Shown here piece after piece: positions 53,412 to 62,022 of a stretch of DNA of 64,000 nt; the first letter of the stretch is position 1; every line of letters begins with the position of its first letter. The notes under the pieces are model-generated. The model made no database searches and was not told the origin of the DNA. It saw nothing but the letters and a program-made list of their open reading frames with translations. The DNA is taken from assembly GCF_015234275.1 (NCBI RefSeq), contig NZ_JADGII010000010.1. One strand, 5' to 3'. Made by a program: the position numbers and the translations under genes. The stretch is from Prosthecochloris ethylica (lineage in GTDB: Bacteria > Bacteroidota > Chlorobiia > Chlorobiales > Chlorobiaceae).

Positions 53412-53828
53412 TCAGTCAAGAGCGCCATTTCCGCCGGAAACGCTGTAACGCCCGGAACCAAGAAAAACAATGGCAAGCGAACCGAAAAAGTACAATGCCT
53501 GCAGTTCGAGCGCATATCCTCCGTGCTCGGTCAGCTGCCACAGCTCGCCCATATGGACAAGATAGACCGCCATCAGCATCACAAAAGCCTCGACAAGTGC
53601 TGCCGGCCGCGACAGGATACCAAGCACGATCATGAGCGGTGCGATGACTTCACCGACGAACACCCCGTACGACAGTACCTGCGGAAGCCCGGCCTCTGCA
53701 AGCATGTTACTGATAAAATCCACGCCGTGCTGCAGTTTGTGCACTCCGTGAAACAGCATCAGCCCCCCGACCGAAAGACGCAACAGCAATTTTCCGAGGT
53801 CATTGCTGGAAATCACATTCGCTCCCAT
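53412..53828 (-). CDS. DoxX-family membrane protein
   Basis: A 138-residue membrane protein with four helices (LLLRLSVGGLMLFHGVHKLQ, LPQVLSYGVFVGEVIAPLMI, AALVEAFVMLMAVYLVHMG, ALELQALYFFGSLAIVFLG). The family includes DoxX and MauE-like proteins linked to quinone or thiol redox in the membrane, but most members are uncharacterised. It precedes the flavodoxin gene without a gap and follows the porin gene by an intervening terminator (53883-53923). Confidence 0.88.
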   Translation of the reverse strand: MGANVISSNDLGKLLLRLSVGGLMLFHGVHKLQHGVDFISNMLAEAGLPQVLSYGVFVGEVIAPLMIVLGILSRPAALVEAFVMLMAVYLVHMGELWQLTEHGGYALELQALYFFGSLAIVFLGSGRYSVSGGNGALD

Positions 53829-53882
53829 ATCTCACTCTTTTTCTGGTATTGTGGAAAGAATCGTTCTTCTAAGACAAGGAAA

Positions 53883-53923
53883 GAAAAAAAAACAGATTCC
53901 CGCTACCCGTGCGGGAATCTGTC
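53883..53923 (-). terminator. Rho-independent terminator of the porin gene
   Basis: Perfect 12-bp stem acagattcccgc/gcgggaatctgt with a 7-base loop, about 26 bases after the porin stop on the minus strand and followed there by a run of nine or ten T. One of the strongest terminators in the window. Confidence 0.93.
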
Positions 53924-53949
53924 AGATACAGTGCACCTGCGAAACAGTG

Positions 53950-54951
53950 TTATTTTGCGGTATAGCCGAAATCGTAGGTGGCCCCGACGGAAATGACGTA
54001 TGGAGCCTCTGCATGCTCGAGATCCGCGTAACTGGCCATGGCATAGATCTGTGCATTTTCGAGAATATGGTGAAACGCACCGCCGGTGATGCCGAACCCT
54101 TCAGCCGAACCGTCGTCAACCACGCCAAGCGAAAGTGAAAGGTCCGTTTTCGCGTCTTCAAGCATAGCGGTACCCGTCAGGTAATAGTACCCGACAGTAC
54201 TGCAGCCGTTATCGACCTGCTCATACGAAGCCCCCATTTTCCAGCCATCACCGTTGTAGGTGGCATAGGCCCTGAACGCATCTGAGTCAATACCGATATT
54301 GGGGTAATTCTGCGCCGTCTCCCCGTTAGCAGCATAGACACCCCCGACCGTCAAGTTGTTCGATGAATACGAACCGCCTGCGAGAAAACCCAGATCATCG
54401 TCATTGCTGTCGTCGATGGCAATGCCACCGACCAGCCTGAAACCGTTCAGGTCAGGCGTCACATACTGGAGCGCATTGTCGGTGAACCCGTTCGTTGCAG
54501 GAGAAAGACCGTACGATGCACCGCCCCCTGCAAAGACGCCGCCTGAATTGATGCGCGAAAAATCATAAAACGGATCGAGCGCATAACCGGGATATTTGTA
54601 GGCATTGGTCATGCGGCCGAAGGTGACTTTACCGAAACCGCCTTCAAAACCGCCAAAGAAGAAACGCTGGGTAAAGCCATCTCCATCAGCGTCCCAGTCC
54701 GACGGCGCACCGACCTGGAGATGAATAAACCCCCTGAGATCATCGGTACCGTAGGACCCCTTGATCCCGAAGCGTGACACGTTATCGGTTCCCCGGAACC
54801 CCTCGATTCCCGATACGTCGTCATCGACGTAATTGAACGAATAGCGAAGATTACCGTAAAAGGTAACGCTCTGACTGGTTTCAGCCGACGCGACGGAAGG
54901 CATCGTGAAGGCTGCAAGAAGGCAGAGCAGCGCGATACATTTCTTTTTCAT
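53950..54951 (-). CDS. Outer-membrane porin
   Basis: A 333-residue outer-membrane beta barrel. Signal peptide KKCIALLCLLAAFTMPSVASA, then alternating amphipathic strands: TFYGNLRYSFNYV at the start (typical first strand of Gram-negative porins), LRGFIHLQVGAPSDWD, GKVTFGRMTNAYKYP, and the final VISVGATYDFGYTAK. The charged constriction-loop stretch is around 100-150. Single gene with its own terminator. Likely a general or anion porin; selectivity cannot be told. Confidence 0.88.
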   Translation of the reverse strand: MKKKCIALLCLLAAFTMPSVASAETSQSVTFYGNLRYSFNYVDDDVSGIEGFRGTDNVSRFGIKGSYGTDDLRGFIHLQVGAPSDWDADGDGFTQRFFFGGFEGGFGKVTFGRMTNAYKYPGYALDPFYDFSRINSGGVFAGGGASYGLSPATNGFTDNALQYVTPDLNGFRLVGGIAIDDSNDDDLGFLAGGSYSSNNLTVGGVYAANGETAQNYPNIGIDSDAFRAYATYNGDGWKMGASYEQVDNGCSTVGYYYLTGTAMLEDAKTDLSLSLGVVDDGSAEGFGITGGAFHHILENAQIYAMASYADLEHAEAPYVISVGATYDFGYTAK

Positions 54952-55141
54952 ACAAGGTCGTGTTTAGTGTTGCTGTTTTTTTCTCTCTCCGGCTGTCACA
55001 ACATGACAACCGAACACTGAATAATCATAGAATTGTATAACCACTCAGTTACAAACAAATATAACAGCTCCGGCTACCGAAACCAAATTCTCTGGTTCCG
55101 GCAGCTGAACACCTGCAGGAATGAGTGGTGACGACTACGTC

Positions 55142-56260
55142 TCAGCGGACTGCTGAAGCCTCGAGACAGAGGTCGTCGCCGAAAAAACGTGGGGGGGAAA
55201 ACCTGAACAGAGGTGCATCGGCCGGTACCGAAAGGCCGAGAGAAGCGAACGCTCCCTGTGCATCGCCACCAAACAGCTTCGGCGCGACAAACACCACCAG
55301 ACGGTCGACCAGCCCGGCTGTCAGCAGTGAGGTTGCCAGTATTCCGCCGCTTTCAACCATCACGGACTGCACCCGGAGTTCGTCATGAAGATGGCGCAGT
55401 ACAGCGGCAGGATCGATCACATCATCATGTCCGGCAATACCGTACACCCTGACTCCGGACCTCCGCAGCCTGTCGGCTGCTGCCGTTCCGGTCATGCATG
55501 ACGACGTATAGACAACCGTCTCGGCTTCAGCATCAAATACCCGTGAAGCCGCCCCTGCCCGCAAACGCCTGTCGAGAACCACACGAAGAGGATTTCGCCC
55601 GGTGACAGAGCGCACTGTCAGCTGGGGATCATCTGCAATGACGGTGGCCGAACTTGTCAGCACGGCATCGTAACAACTGCGCAGACGATGCACCTCCTTG
55701 CGCGCCTCCTCGCCGGTTATCCAGCGAGAAGCCCCCGACGCCAGCGCAATACGCCCGTCGAGGGTCTGGGCTATTTTCTGGATCACAAGCGGCATCCCTT
55801 CCGTATGGCTCTTGACAAATGCCGCGTTCAGCTCCAGAGACTCTTCTTCCAGCACTCCGGTGAGCACCTCGACCCCGGCATCGCGCAGCTTGCCAATCCC
55901 GCGCCCCGCAACCTTGTCATGAGGGTCCCTGCACCCGATCACCACCCGGGGAATGGATTTGTCGATAATCAGATCACTGCAGGGCGGAGTTTTCCCGTAA
56001 TGGGAACAGGGTTCGAGATTGACATACAGGGTAGAGGCTGACAGAATGGACTCATCACTCACCGAGGCAATCGCGTTGACTTCTGCGTGCGGCCCCCCGT
56101 AACGCTCATGGTACCCTTCCCCCACAATCTGTCCATCATGTACGATCACCGACCCGACCATCGGGTTCGGGCTGGCATATCCTGCCCCCAGACGGGCAAG
56201 TTCGAGGCAGCGCCTCATATACGTTTCATCGGCACTGCTGCCGCAAACTGACTGGCTCAT
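55142..56260 (-). CDS. ribD: Bifunctional riboflavin biosynthesis protein RibD
   Basis: Deaminase and reductase of riboflavin synthesis, 372 residues. The N-terminal deaminase domain has the zinc motif GPHAEVNAIA near residue 50 and EPCSHYGKTPPCSDLI near 82; the C-terminal reductase domain has RWITGEEARKEVHRLRS and the final LLTAGLVDRLVVFVAPKLFG. Both active sites look intact. It lies 9 bp downstream of the deoxycytidylate deaminase gene, with which it probably forms an operon. Confidence 0.95.
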   Translation of the reverse strand: MSQSVCGSSADETYMRRCLELARLGAGYASPNPMVGSVIVHDGQIVGEGYHERYGGPHAEVNAIASVSDESILSASTLYVNLEPCSHYGKTPPCSDLIIDKSIPRVVIGCRDPHDKVAGRGIGKLRDAGVEVLTGVLEEESLELNAAFVKSHTEGMPLVIQKIAQTLDGRIALASGASRWITGEEARKEVHRLRSCYDAVLTSSATVIADDPQLTVRSVTGRNPLRVVLDRRLRAGAASRVFDAEAETVVYTSSCMTGTAAADRLRRSGVRVYGIAGHDDVIDPAAVLRHLHDELRVQSVMVESGGILATSLLTAGLVDRLVVFVAPKLFGGDAQGAFASLGLSVPADAPLFRFSPPRFFGDDLCLEASAVR

Positions 56261-56269
56261 GGCATCGGA

Positions 56270-56794
56270 TCAGAGAGAATCGACATGAATCTGCACGAGA
56301 CGGATTCCCGACAGACGAAGCAGCTCGGATATATGCTCGATCTTGTAGGGCTGGTCATAATAAATTGTCCGGATACCAACGTTGATCAGCACCTTGAGGC
56401 AGTGAATGCAGGGACTCGAGGTGATATAGATATCTGCATCCTTGATCGCCACACCATGCTTGGCAGCCTGGGCGATCGCGTTGATTTCCGCATGGATCGT
56501 ATTGACGCAGTTTTCCTCGACCGTTCCGTCAGGATGGACACTGCGGTAGATCCTGCAATTGGTTTCATTACAATGAGGCAGGCCTGAAGGGGCACCGTTG
56601 TAACCGGTCGAAAGGATATTGTTGTCGCGCACGATCACGGCCCCGACATGCCCCCGGGTACAGGTTGCGCGTTTCTTGATCAGGTGTGCGACGCTCATGA
56701 AATACTCGTGCCAGCCCAGCCGCTCTTCCCCTTCCGGCCGGCAGTGATCGTCTGAGGGAGAGCAGGAGCAGCCCTGCCGGAGTTCATCTGACAT
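56270..56794 (-). CDS. Deoxycytidylate deaminase
   Basis: Converts dCMP to dUMP for thymidylate synthesis (ComEB-like), 174 residues. Zinc ligands are in NTIHAEINAIAQAA near residue 110 (His, catalytic Glu) and TSSPCIHCLKVLINVGI near 138 (two Cys). The N-terminal GWHEYFMSVAHLIKKRATC and VGAVIVRDNNILSTGYNGAP are typical. An unusual Cys-rich leader (GCSCSPSDDHC) precedes the domain and could bind metal; its role is unknown. Divergent from rqcH with 93 bp between. Confidence 0.93.
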   Translation of the reverse strand: MSDELRQGCSCSPSDDHCRPEGEERLGWHEYFMSVAHLIKKRATCTRGHVGAVIVRDNNILSTGYNGAPSGLPHCNETNCRIYRSVHPDGTVEENCVNTIHAEINAIAQAAKHGVAIKDADIYITSSPCIHCLKVLINVGIRTIYYDQPYKIEHISELLRLSGIRLVQIHVDSL

Positions 56795-56887
56795 AGAAAT
56801 GATTTTCTTGCTACATTGAAAACTGTTACTGTTGTGCTTGCGTAAAATACAGAAAAAACCGGAGCCTCAAAGCACCTCACGACCACC

Positions 56888-58498
56888 ATGCATCGCAGCT
56901 ATTTCACACTCTACCACACAGCACGGGAACTGAACGACAAACTAGCCGGAGGCTACGTTTTTGAAATTTTTTCACAGCGAAAAAACGAACTGACACTGGC
57001 GTTCATTACCACTACCGGCGAACACCTGCAATTGATTGTCGTCACTGCACGGCCCGAACTCGCCCTCTGTGTGCGTGAAGGCCTGAACCGGAAAAAACGC
57101 AACACGGCAGGCCTGATGACAGAAATTACGGAGCGTGAGATTTCCTGCATTTCCATGGACAGGGGGGACCGGATTATCCATATCGCGCTGTCGGGAGGTT
57201 ATGCACTCGAACTCCAGCTGTTCCCTGCAGCGACGAATGTCCTGCTGCGGCATAACGGCACATGTATCGACTCGTTCAAAAAACTGCCGGCATCGGTTCC
57301 TTCCCGCTTCAATCACAACATTATCAGAGAACTTGAAGAACTGGCCTACCACGAGGAGCTCTTCCTCGAGCAACTCGAAAAAGCACCGGAAAAGCCTCTT
57401 GAAACCAGGTTGAACGCGATGCTCCCGGGATTCGACCGGAAACTGCTCTGCATACTTCTTGCGCGGGCTGAACGGCAGGACTCGCCTGAACATCTGTACC
57501 GTACATTTGCAGAACTGTTCTATGAGCTGCTCGATCCGGAACCCGGAATTGTTCCCGGTTCGGAAACCACGCCGCCCCAGCTGACCATTCTGCCCGACAG
57601 CAGGGTAACCCGGCGCTTTGACTGCATGCTCGAGGCCCTTTCAGCGTATTGCGGCCGGACCTGGCAGAACATATCCGCCCGCCAGCGCCTGAAAGAGCTG
57701 AAGAGCAACCTGCTGAAACAGAAAAAGAAAGCAGAGAACCTGCACACCGACATCACGGCAAAAGAGCTGGAACAGACAGCACAACAGGCAACGATGATCG
57801 GGCAGCTGCTTCTGGCGCAGCCTGATCCCGGCAGCCGGCACACCTCGCCGATCGTTGTTGAAAACCTTTTCAAGCCTGAAGACCAACCCATTTCGATCAA
57901 GCTCAGAGAGGAACTGAACCTTCGTGAAAACGCGGAACGGTATTTCAAACAGGCATCGAAAGCACGCAACCGCATACGCGTACTCGAGCATCAGCAACAC
58001 ACCGCCGGCAAAGAGATCGATCGCATACAGAAACTCCTGGAAGAGGCTGAACGGTTAGCCGATCCTGTCGAGAAAGCCAGGTACCTTGAAGAACATCTCG
58101 AGGTGAAGCCTCGAGGAAACCGGAAGCATAACAAAGCCGGAAAACAGCTGCCATTCAAGACCATTGCACTCTCTCCCGGCATAACCCTCTATATCGGAAG
58201 AAATGCACAGAGCAACGACCAGCTGACGTTCGGCTTCGCAAAACCTCGTGATATCTGGCTGCATGCCCGCGGAACGGCCGGGTCTCACGGCATTCTGAAA
58301 GGCTGCTCGCTGCAGAACACCACAGAGGTCAGGCGAGCGGCAGAAATCGTTGCATTCCACTCTCCGGCACGACACTCGGAACTGGTGCCGGTCATTGTCA
58401 CGGAAAAAAAATATATCCGGCGTCTTTCGAAATCAGGGCCAGGGCAGGTAAAGATTGATCGCGAAGAGGTCCTGATGGTTCATCCGTCTTCAGCATAA
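56888..58498 (+). CDS. rqcH: NFACT-family protein RqcH (ribosome quality control)
   Basis: In bacteria RqcH binds stalled 50S-peptidyl-tRNA and adds alanine tails that mark the peptide for decay. The 536-residue protein has the NFACT-N start YFTLYHTARELNDKLAGGYV, a long coiled-coil middle (RLKELKSNLLKQKKKAENLH, KARNRIRVLEHQQHT), and the C-terminal NFACT-R core KPRDIWLHARGTAGSHGILKG with the conserved D-W-H and SH. Older annotations call such proteins fibronectin-binding. It lies 24 bp before the thioesterase gene. Confidence 0.9.
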   Translation: MHRSYFTLYHTARELNDKLAGGYVFEIFSQRKNELTLAFITTTGEHLQLIVVTARPELALCVREGLNRKKRNTAGLMTEITEREISCISMDRGDRIIHIALSGGYALELQLFPAATNVLLRHNGTCIDSFKKLPASVPSRFNHNIIRELEELAYHEELFLEQLEKAPEKPLETRLNAMLPGFDRKLLCILLARAERQDSPEHLYRTFAELFYELLDPEPGIVPGSETTPPQLTILPDSRVTRRFDCMLEALSAYCGRTWQNISARQRLKELKSNLLKQKKKAENLHTDITAKELEQTAQQATMIGQLLLAQPDPGSRHTSPIVVENLFKPEDQPISIKLREELNLRENAERYFKQASKARNRIRVLEHQQHTAGKEIDRIQKLLEEAERLADPVEKARYLEEHLEVKPRGNRKHNKAGKQLPFKTIALSPGITLYIGRNAQSNDQLTFGFAKPRDIWLHARGTAGSHGILKGCSLQNTTEVRRAAEIVAFHSPARHSELVPVIVTEKKYIRRLSKSGPGQVKIDREEVLMVHPSSA

Positions 58499-58522
58499 CA
58501 TCAGCAATAAAGCGTCACAGCA

Positions 58523-58894
58523 ATGGAAAACTACAAGCTCGTACTCCCGGAACATCTCAATCATTATGGTTTTCTCTTCGGAGGCAACCTTCTGAAATGG
58601 ATCGATGAAGTCAGCTACATCGCCGTCACGATGGACTATCCGGGGTGTAACTTCGTTACCGTCGCCATGGATCAGGTGGTGTTCCGCAAGAGTATCCGCA
58701 AAGGCGCCATTCTCACCTTCGAGACGACAAGAAAACGTGAAGGGAGAACATCTGTCGAATACCTGGTCAACGTCTACAAGAAAAGCATTTCATCGGGTGA
58801 ACGGACCATGGTTTTTTCCACCTATGTCACCTTTGTCTGCCTCGATGAAAACGGCAGCAAGAAACCGCTCTGCCGTGACCCGAGGCAATGCTGA
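58523..58894 (+). CDS. Hotdog-fold acyl-CoA thioesterase
   Basis: A 123-residue hotdog protein of the YciA/acyl-CoA thioesterase group. The helix start LNHYGFLFGGNLLKWIDEVSYI contains the catalytic Asp/Asn region, and MDQVVFRKSIRKGAILTFET the substrate-binding strand. It would hydrolyse acyl-CoAs in the cytoplasm, a housekeeping role. It is slightly shorter than typical YciA (about 132). Co-directional with rqcH 24 bp upstream; its end lies 9 bp from the convergent LptF/G-type gene. Confidence 0.9.
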   Translation: MENYKLVLPEHLNHYGFLFGGNLLKWIDEVSYIAVTMDYPGCNFVTVAMDQVVFRKSIRKGAILTFETTRKREGRTSVEYLVNVYKKSISSGERTMVFSTYVTFVCLDENGSKKPLCRDPRQC

Positions 58895-58903
58895 GAATAA
58901 CGC

Positions 58904-60220
58904 TCAGCGGTGACTGCCGCCAGCCTTTCCGCTGACCCTGAGGAGAGCGAGAACTCCAACCGTCAGCATCACCACATTGGCAAGCCAGATCGCCGGTCCC
59001 GGCGCCAGCCGGCCGGTATCGGCCAGGTTTTCACCAAGCATGAGAAATGCCCAGTACAACACAAAAAACGCAAGCGACAGCCCCGCCCCGACCCCGAACC
59101 CGCCTCTGCGAGCCAGAATTCCCAGCGGTGCCCCTACCAGTACAAACACCACACAGGCAAAAGCCAGGGCATATTTTTTATGGTATTCAACCATATACAT
59201 GCTGTACATCCGACGATCCCCGGTATTCTTTTCGACGACCTTTCCGATATCCCTGATCTTGATATCGATATCATCGAGTACCTGGTTGCGATCGACATGC
59301 CTCACCGTTCCGCTTCCCGGCCGATCAGCTGCAGCGCTTTTTTCGATATGCGCCAGATGAGCTGCGAGAGAGGCTGCGGCATCTTTGCTGCGATTCTCGA
59401 TTCTCTGAAGAAACTCCCGGCCAACGACCTGTAACTGGCGTGCTGAAAGTTCACGATCCCCACGCCTCACATTTTTTGTATCTGAACGCTCGAAACCGTA
59501 ACCGGTCGAGGAGAAAACGAAACGGTGCTTTTCAAAGGTCATCAAGCGGTATTCCTCGCGGCCATCTGTTGCCAGTTCATGAATCTCTCCATTATAGAGC
59601 ATCATAATCAGGTAGTGGTAATCCGGGGTAAACGACACCATTCCGCGTTCCGCCGTAATCACGCTCTTGTGCTGTTCCCTGCTCCCCTCGTAAATCGTAA
59701 TGCCATGCAGTTCTTCAGTTTCATTGTCGATATCACGCACGAGAATCGAATAGCCGTCGATAAACTGTGAAAACGCGTTCTCTTTCAGACCGAAACTCGG
59801 TTTCGTCCTGGTAATGTCCCGCAGCAACTGCTTTGCCTGGTAATTCACTTCAGGAAGAATGACATTGTTGAAACGTTCCAGCAGAACACCGGTTACCGCT
59901 CCGGCGACGAGGACCGGAAGAATCAGGCGTATGGGTGACAGACCGCTCGACCGCATCACGGCGATTTCCGAGCGGTTTGTCAGGCTTCCGAATGTCATCA
60001 GGGTAGCGATCAGTACCGCCATGGGAACCGCCAGAACCAGCAGCCACGCTGTCTGCAGAATGATCAGTTCCGCAATCACAAAAAAATCAAGGCCTTTTCC
60101 CACAAAACGCTCGATCACCAGCGAAATAAAATGCAGCATCATCACGAAGATGATCGTGATGATAGCAAAGAAAAACGGTGCTATATGAGCCTTGAGAATG
60201 TAACGGTCGAGAATCTTCAT
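58904..60220 (-). CDS. LptF/LptG-family lipopolysaccharide export permease
   Basis: An inner-membrane permease (438 residues) of the LPS transporter LptB2FG, which lifts lipopolysaccharide to the periplasmic bridge. Three N-terminal helices (APFFFAIITIIFVMMLHFIS, FFVIAELIILQTAWLLVLAV, LILPVLVAGAVTGVLL), a periplasmic jellyroll (residues ~135-330) and three C-terminal helices (ALAFACVVFVLVGAPLGILA, GAGLSLAFFVLYWAFLML). The coupling segment TFGSLTNRSEIAVMRSSGLS contacts LptB. I chose the ATG at 60220 (MKILDRYIL). F and G cannot be told apart from one gene. Confidence 0.93.
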   Translation of the reverse strand: MKILDRYILKAHIAPFFFAIITIIFVMMLHFISLVIERFVGKGLDFFVIAELIILQTAWLLVLAVPMAVLIATLMTFGSLTNRSEIAVMRSSGLSPIRLILPVLVAGAVTGVLLERFNNVILPEVNYQAKQLLRDITRTKPSFGLKENAFSQFIDGYSILVRDIDNETEELHGITIYEGSREQHKSVITAERGMVSFTPDYHYLIMMLYNGEIHELATDGREEYRLMTFEKHRFVFSSTGYGFERSDTKNVRRGDRELSARQLQVVGREFLQRIENRSKDAAASLAAHLAHIEKSAAADRPGSGTVRHVDRNQVLDDIDIKIRDIGKVVEKNTGDRRMYSMYMVEYHKKYALAFACVVFVLVGAPLGILARRGGFGVGAGLSLAFFVLYWAFLMLGENLADTGRLAPGPAIWLANVVMLTVGVLALLRVSGKAGGSHR

Positions 60221-60271
60221 CTGGACGGCAATATACAATCACTCACCACAGCGAACAATCGGGGAATACCA

Positions 60272-60302
60272 TAAAAAAAGCCTCTCATGCAACATGAGAG
60301 GC
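60272..60302 (-). terminator. Rho-independent terminator of the H-NS-like gene
   Basis: Perfect 10-bp stem gcctctcatg/catgagaggc with a 3-base loop, about 30 bases beyond the gene's stop on the minus strand, followed there by seven T. Confidence 0.9.
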
Positions 60303-60332
60303 CTGAACACCACAGCATGAATCAAGCTGATG

Positions 60333-60659
60333 CTACTCGGCAGGAATCGGTGTATCAAGCTTGTACTGCTCCAGCTCCTCCTTGCTCATGTTGGCACACC
60401 AGTCGGGTTTTTTCCCTCTGCCTGCCCACACTTCGTTCTCACCCCGCTTGTAGCGGATCATTTTCGGTTTTTTCGATCCTGCAGACGCCTTCCTGCTTCC
60501 ACCGCCGAAAATGTCCTCGGGCTGCAAATGGAATTCGGCTACCTTTTCCCTGATATACTGCACAACTTCTTCTTTTTCCTGTGCAATAATCTGCGCTTCC
60601 TGTGCCTGCAATGCCTTGATCTGCTCCTGGATATCTTTCAATGTCTGTTTTTCATTCAT
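60333..60659 (-). CDS. H-NS-like nucleoid protein
   Basis: A 108-residue protein with an N-terminal coiled-coil (TLKDIQEQIKALQAQEAQII) that would dimerise and the C-terminal DNA-binding domain MIRYKRGENEVWAGRGKKPDW, the H-NS C-terminal motif; the AGRGKKP loop inserts in AT-rich minor grooves and silences foreign DNA. A neighbouring Ser/Lys-rich linker (SRKASAGSKKPK) separates them. I chose the ATG at 60659 because AGAGG lies 5 bases upstream; an earlier ATG at 60713 adds an acidic leader. Single gene with its own terminator. The AT-rich cas genes are a possible target, by inference. Confidence 0.87.
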   Translation of the reverse strand: MNEKQTLKDIQEQIKALQAQEAQIIAQEKEEVVQYIREKVAEFHLQPEDIFGGGSRKASAGSKKPKMIRYKRGENEVWAGRGKKPDWCANMSKEELEQYKLDTPIPAE

Positions 60660-61193
60660 TTCAACCTCTTTCTTTGGTTCGTTTTCTTCTGGAAACAAAT
60701 TCATGATGGTCAAATGTAATTGATCGAGTCATTAAATCAAATTTACAACATCTTTTTTTGTAATCCCATGGAAAAAACAATTCAACAGTCTCATTATATT
60801 TACTTCCTGAATAAGGAAAACAATAATCCAGGAACAATACCACATACTACGAAAAGATAATCTCTGCACATAAGCGGGAAAAACACTCCGACAGAAACAG
60901 TACCACACCATATCACCCGATAATCATCACATGAAGCACATTCCTGTCACCGGTTTTCATCTATAGTCTTTTGACATCATTTTTTTCATGCAAAGGGCAT
61001 AACATGGTGATGTATTTATACTACAGTGAACAGATGTAAGATATGATTGGCTGGGGGTAGCGGAAAGATTTCGACAAGGCGACAACACTGGCTCAGTTTA
61101 CCGCTGCAGTCCATGTGCAGGCTGGGAGTGTATCACTTTTTCCCTTTACACCTTGTACGAGTGCCTGGGCTTCCATACTATGACCGTAAACAG
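60660..61193. other. Intergenic region between H-NS-like gene and tRNA-Lys
   Basis: About 530 bp without a supported gene. 60720-60900 is AT-rich and should include the promoter of the H-NS-like gene. 61000-61190 is less AT-rich and has inverted repeats (agcgg...ccgct) but no recognisable RNA family; neither strand gives a protein-like frame longer than about 30 codons. Confidence 0.55.
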
Positions 61194-61227
61194 AAAAGGC
61201 TTACAGCTGGAAAACTGTAAGCCTTTG
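61194..61227 (-). terminator. Terminator after tRNA-Lys
   Basis: Stem aaggcttacag/ctgtaagcctt (11 bp, perfect) with an 8-base loop. On the minus strand it lies 8 bases beyond tRNA-Lys and ends with four T. It closes the likely secG-tRNA-Lys transcript. Confidence 0.85.
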
Positions 61228-61234
61228 TTCACGG

Positions 61235-61307
61235 TGCACTCGGAAGGACTCGAACCTTCAACCCACTGATTAAGAGTCAGTTGCTCTACCAATTGAGCCA
61301 CGAGTGC
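61235..61307 (-). tRNA. tRNA-Lys (anticodon CTT)
   Basis: Minus strand: acceptor gcactcg/cgagtgc, D arm gctcaattggtagagc, anticodon stem actga/tcagt with loop ctcttaa giving CTT, T arm gaaggttcgagtccttc, discriminator A, CCA not encoded. It lies 10 bp after the secG stop in the same direction. Confidence 0.97.
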
Positions 61308-61317
61308 AGATTGTTCA

Positions 61318-61671
61318 TCACTGTTCCGGCGCAGCGGGAGCTTCGTTCTGCTCGATCGTACCCGGCAGCGACGGTCCGTTACCCGGCACAGCTGGAAGTT
61401 CTTTCTGCAGAATACTCTCCCTGGCCCCGGAATCCATCCGTGACGGCAAGGTAAACTGCGCGATAAAACTGAGCACCATCACCACAGCAGCAAGTATAGC
61501 GGTGGTCTTGCTGAGAAAATCACCGGTCCTTCTGACTCCGAGCGTCTGAACAGTACCAAGACTGGCCATTCCGCTTGTCAGGCCGCTTCCCCCTTTCGGA
61601 TTCTGAAGCAGAACCACCCCGATCATGAGCAAGGCGGAAATCAGTGTCAGGATAACGAGAAACAGGTGCAT
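61318..61671 (-). CDS. secG: Preprotein translocase subunit SecG
   Basis: A 117-residue accessory subunit of the SecYEG channel with two membrane helices: FLVILTLISALLMIGVVLLQ and TTAILAAVVMVLSFIAQFTL, separated by the family loop QNPKGGSGLTSGMASLG and the partly conserved RRTGDFLSK. The last 40 residues are a Pro/Ala/Glu-rich tail (NGPSLPGTIEQNEAPAAPEQ) of no known function. tRNA-Lys follows 10 bp downstream, then a terminator, so both RNAs may come from one transcript. Confidence 0.95.
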   Translation of the reverse strand: MHLFLVILTLISALLMIGVVLLQNPKGGSGLTSGMASLGTVQTLGVRRTGDFLSKTTAILAAVVMVLSFIAQFTLPSRMDSGARESILQKELPAVPGNGPSLPGTIEQNEAPAAPEQ

Positions 61672-61768
61672 ACCGGTAACGCGGTCATGAAATTGAAAAA
61701 AGAAAAAATCTTATCTTGCCTGTTGTGAAGCCCTAAATTTAGAAACTTTTCTAAAAAAAACAAGAACC

Positions 61769-62011
61769 ATGTCTCCGGAAACAGGAAAACTCTTGATTCT
61801 CGTTGGCATCGTACTCACTGCAGCAGGCATCATGATGGTGATACAGCCGAAAATCAACCTGCCGCCGCTTTTCGACTGGTTCGGACATTTGCCTCTCGAC
61901 ATAAGAATCGAAAAAGAGCATGTTCGTTTTTATTTTCCGCTAGGCTCATCGATCCTCCTGTCGGTGATCATCAGCGCCGTTATGTTTTTCATCAATAAAC
62001 TGATACACTAA
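61769..62011 (+). CDS. DUF2905 membrane protein
   Basis: An 80-residue protein with two helices. It has the family segments GKLLILVGIVLTAAGIMMV at the start and LPLDIRIEKEHVRFYFPLGSSILLSV... near the end, where the short loop DIRIEKE with the F-Y-F-P run marks DUF2905. The function is not known. It starts 97 bp after the secG start (divergent) and is followed by hisB after 11 bp, so the two may be co-transcribed. Confidence 0.87.
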   Translation: MSPETGKLLILVGIVLTAAGIMMVIQPKINLPPLFDWFGHLPLDIRIEKEHVRFYFPLGSSILLSVIISAVMFFINKLIH

Positions 62012-62022
62012 TCTCTCCTGCC

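Noticed and set aside
61040..61190. tmRNA or signal recognition RNA
   Set aside because: No tRNA-like acceptor or T arm and no SRP tetraloop motif could be built.
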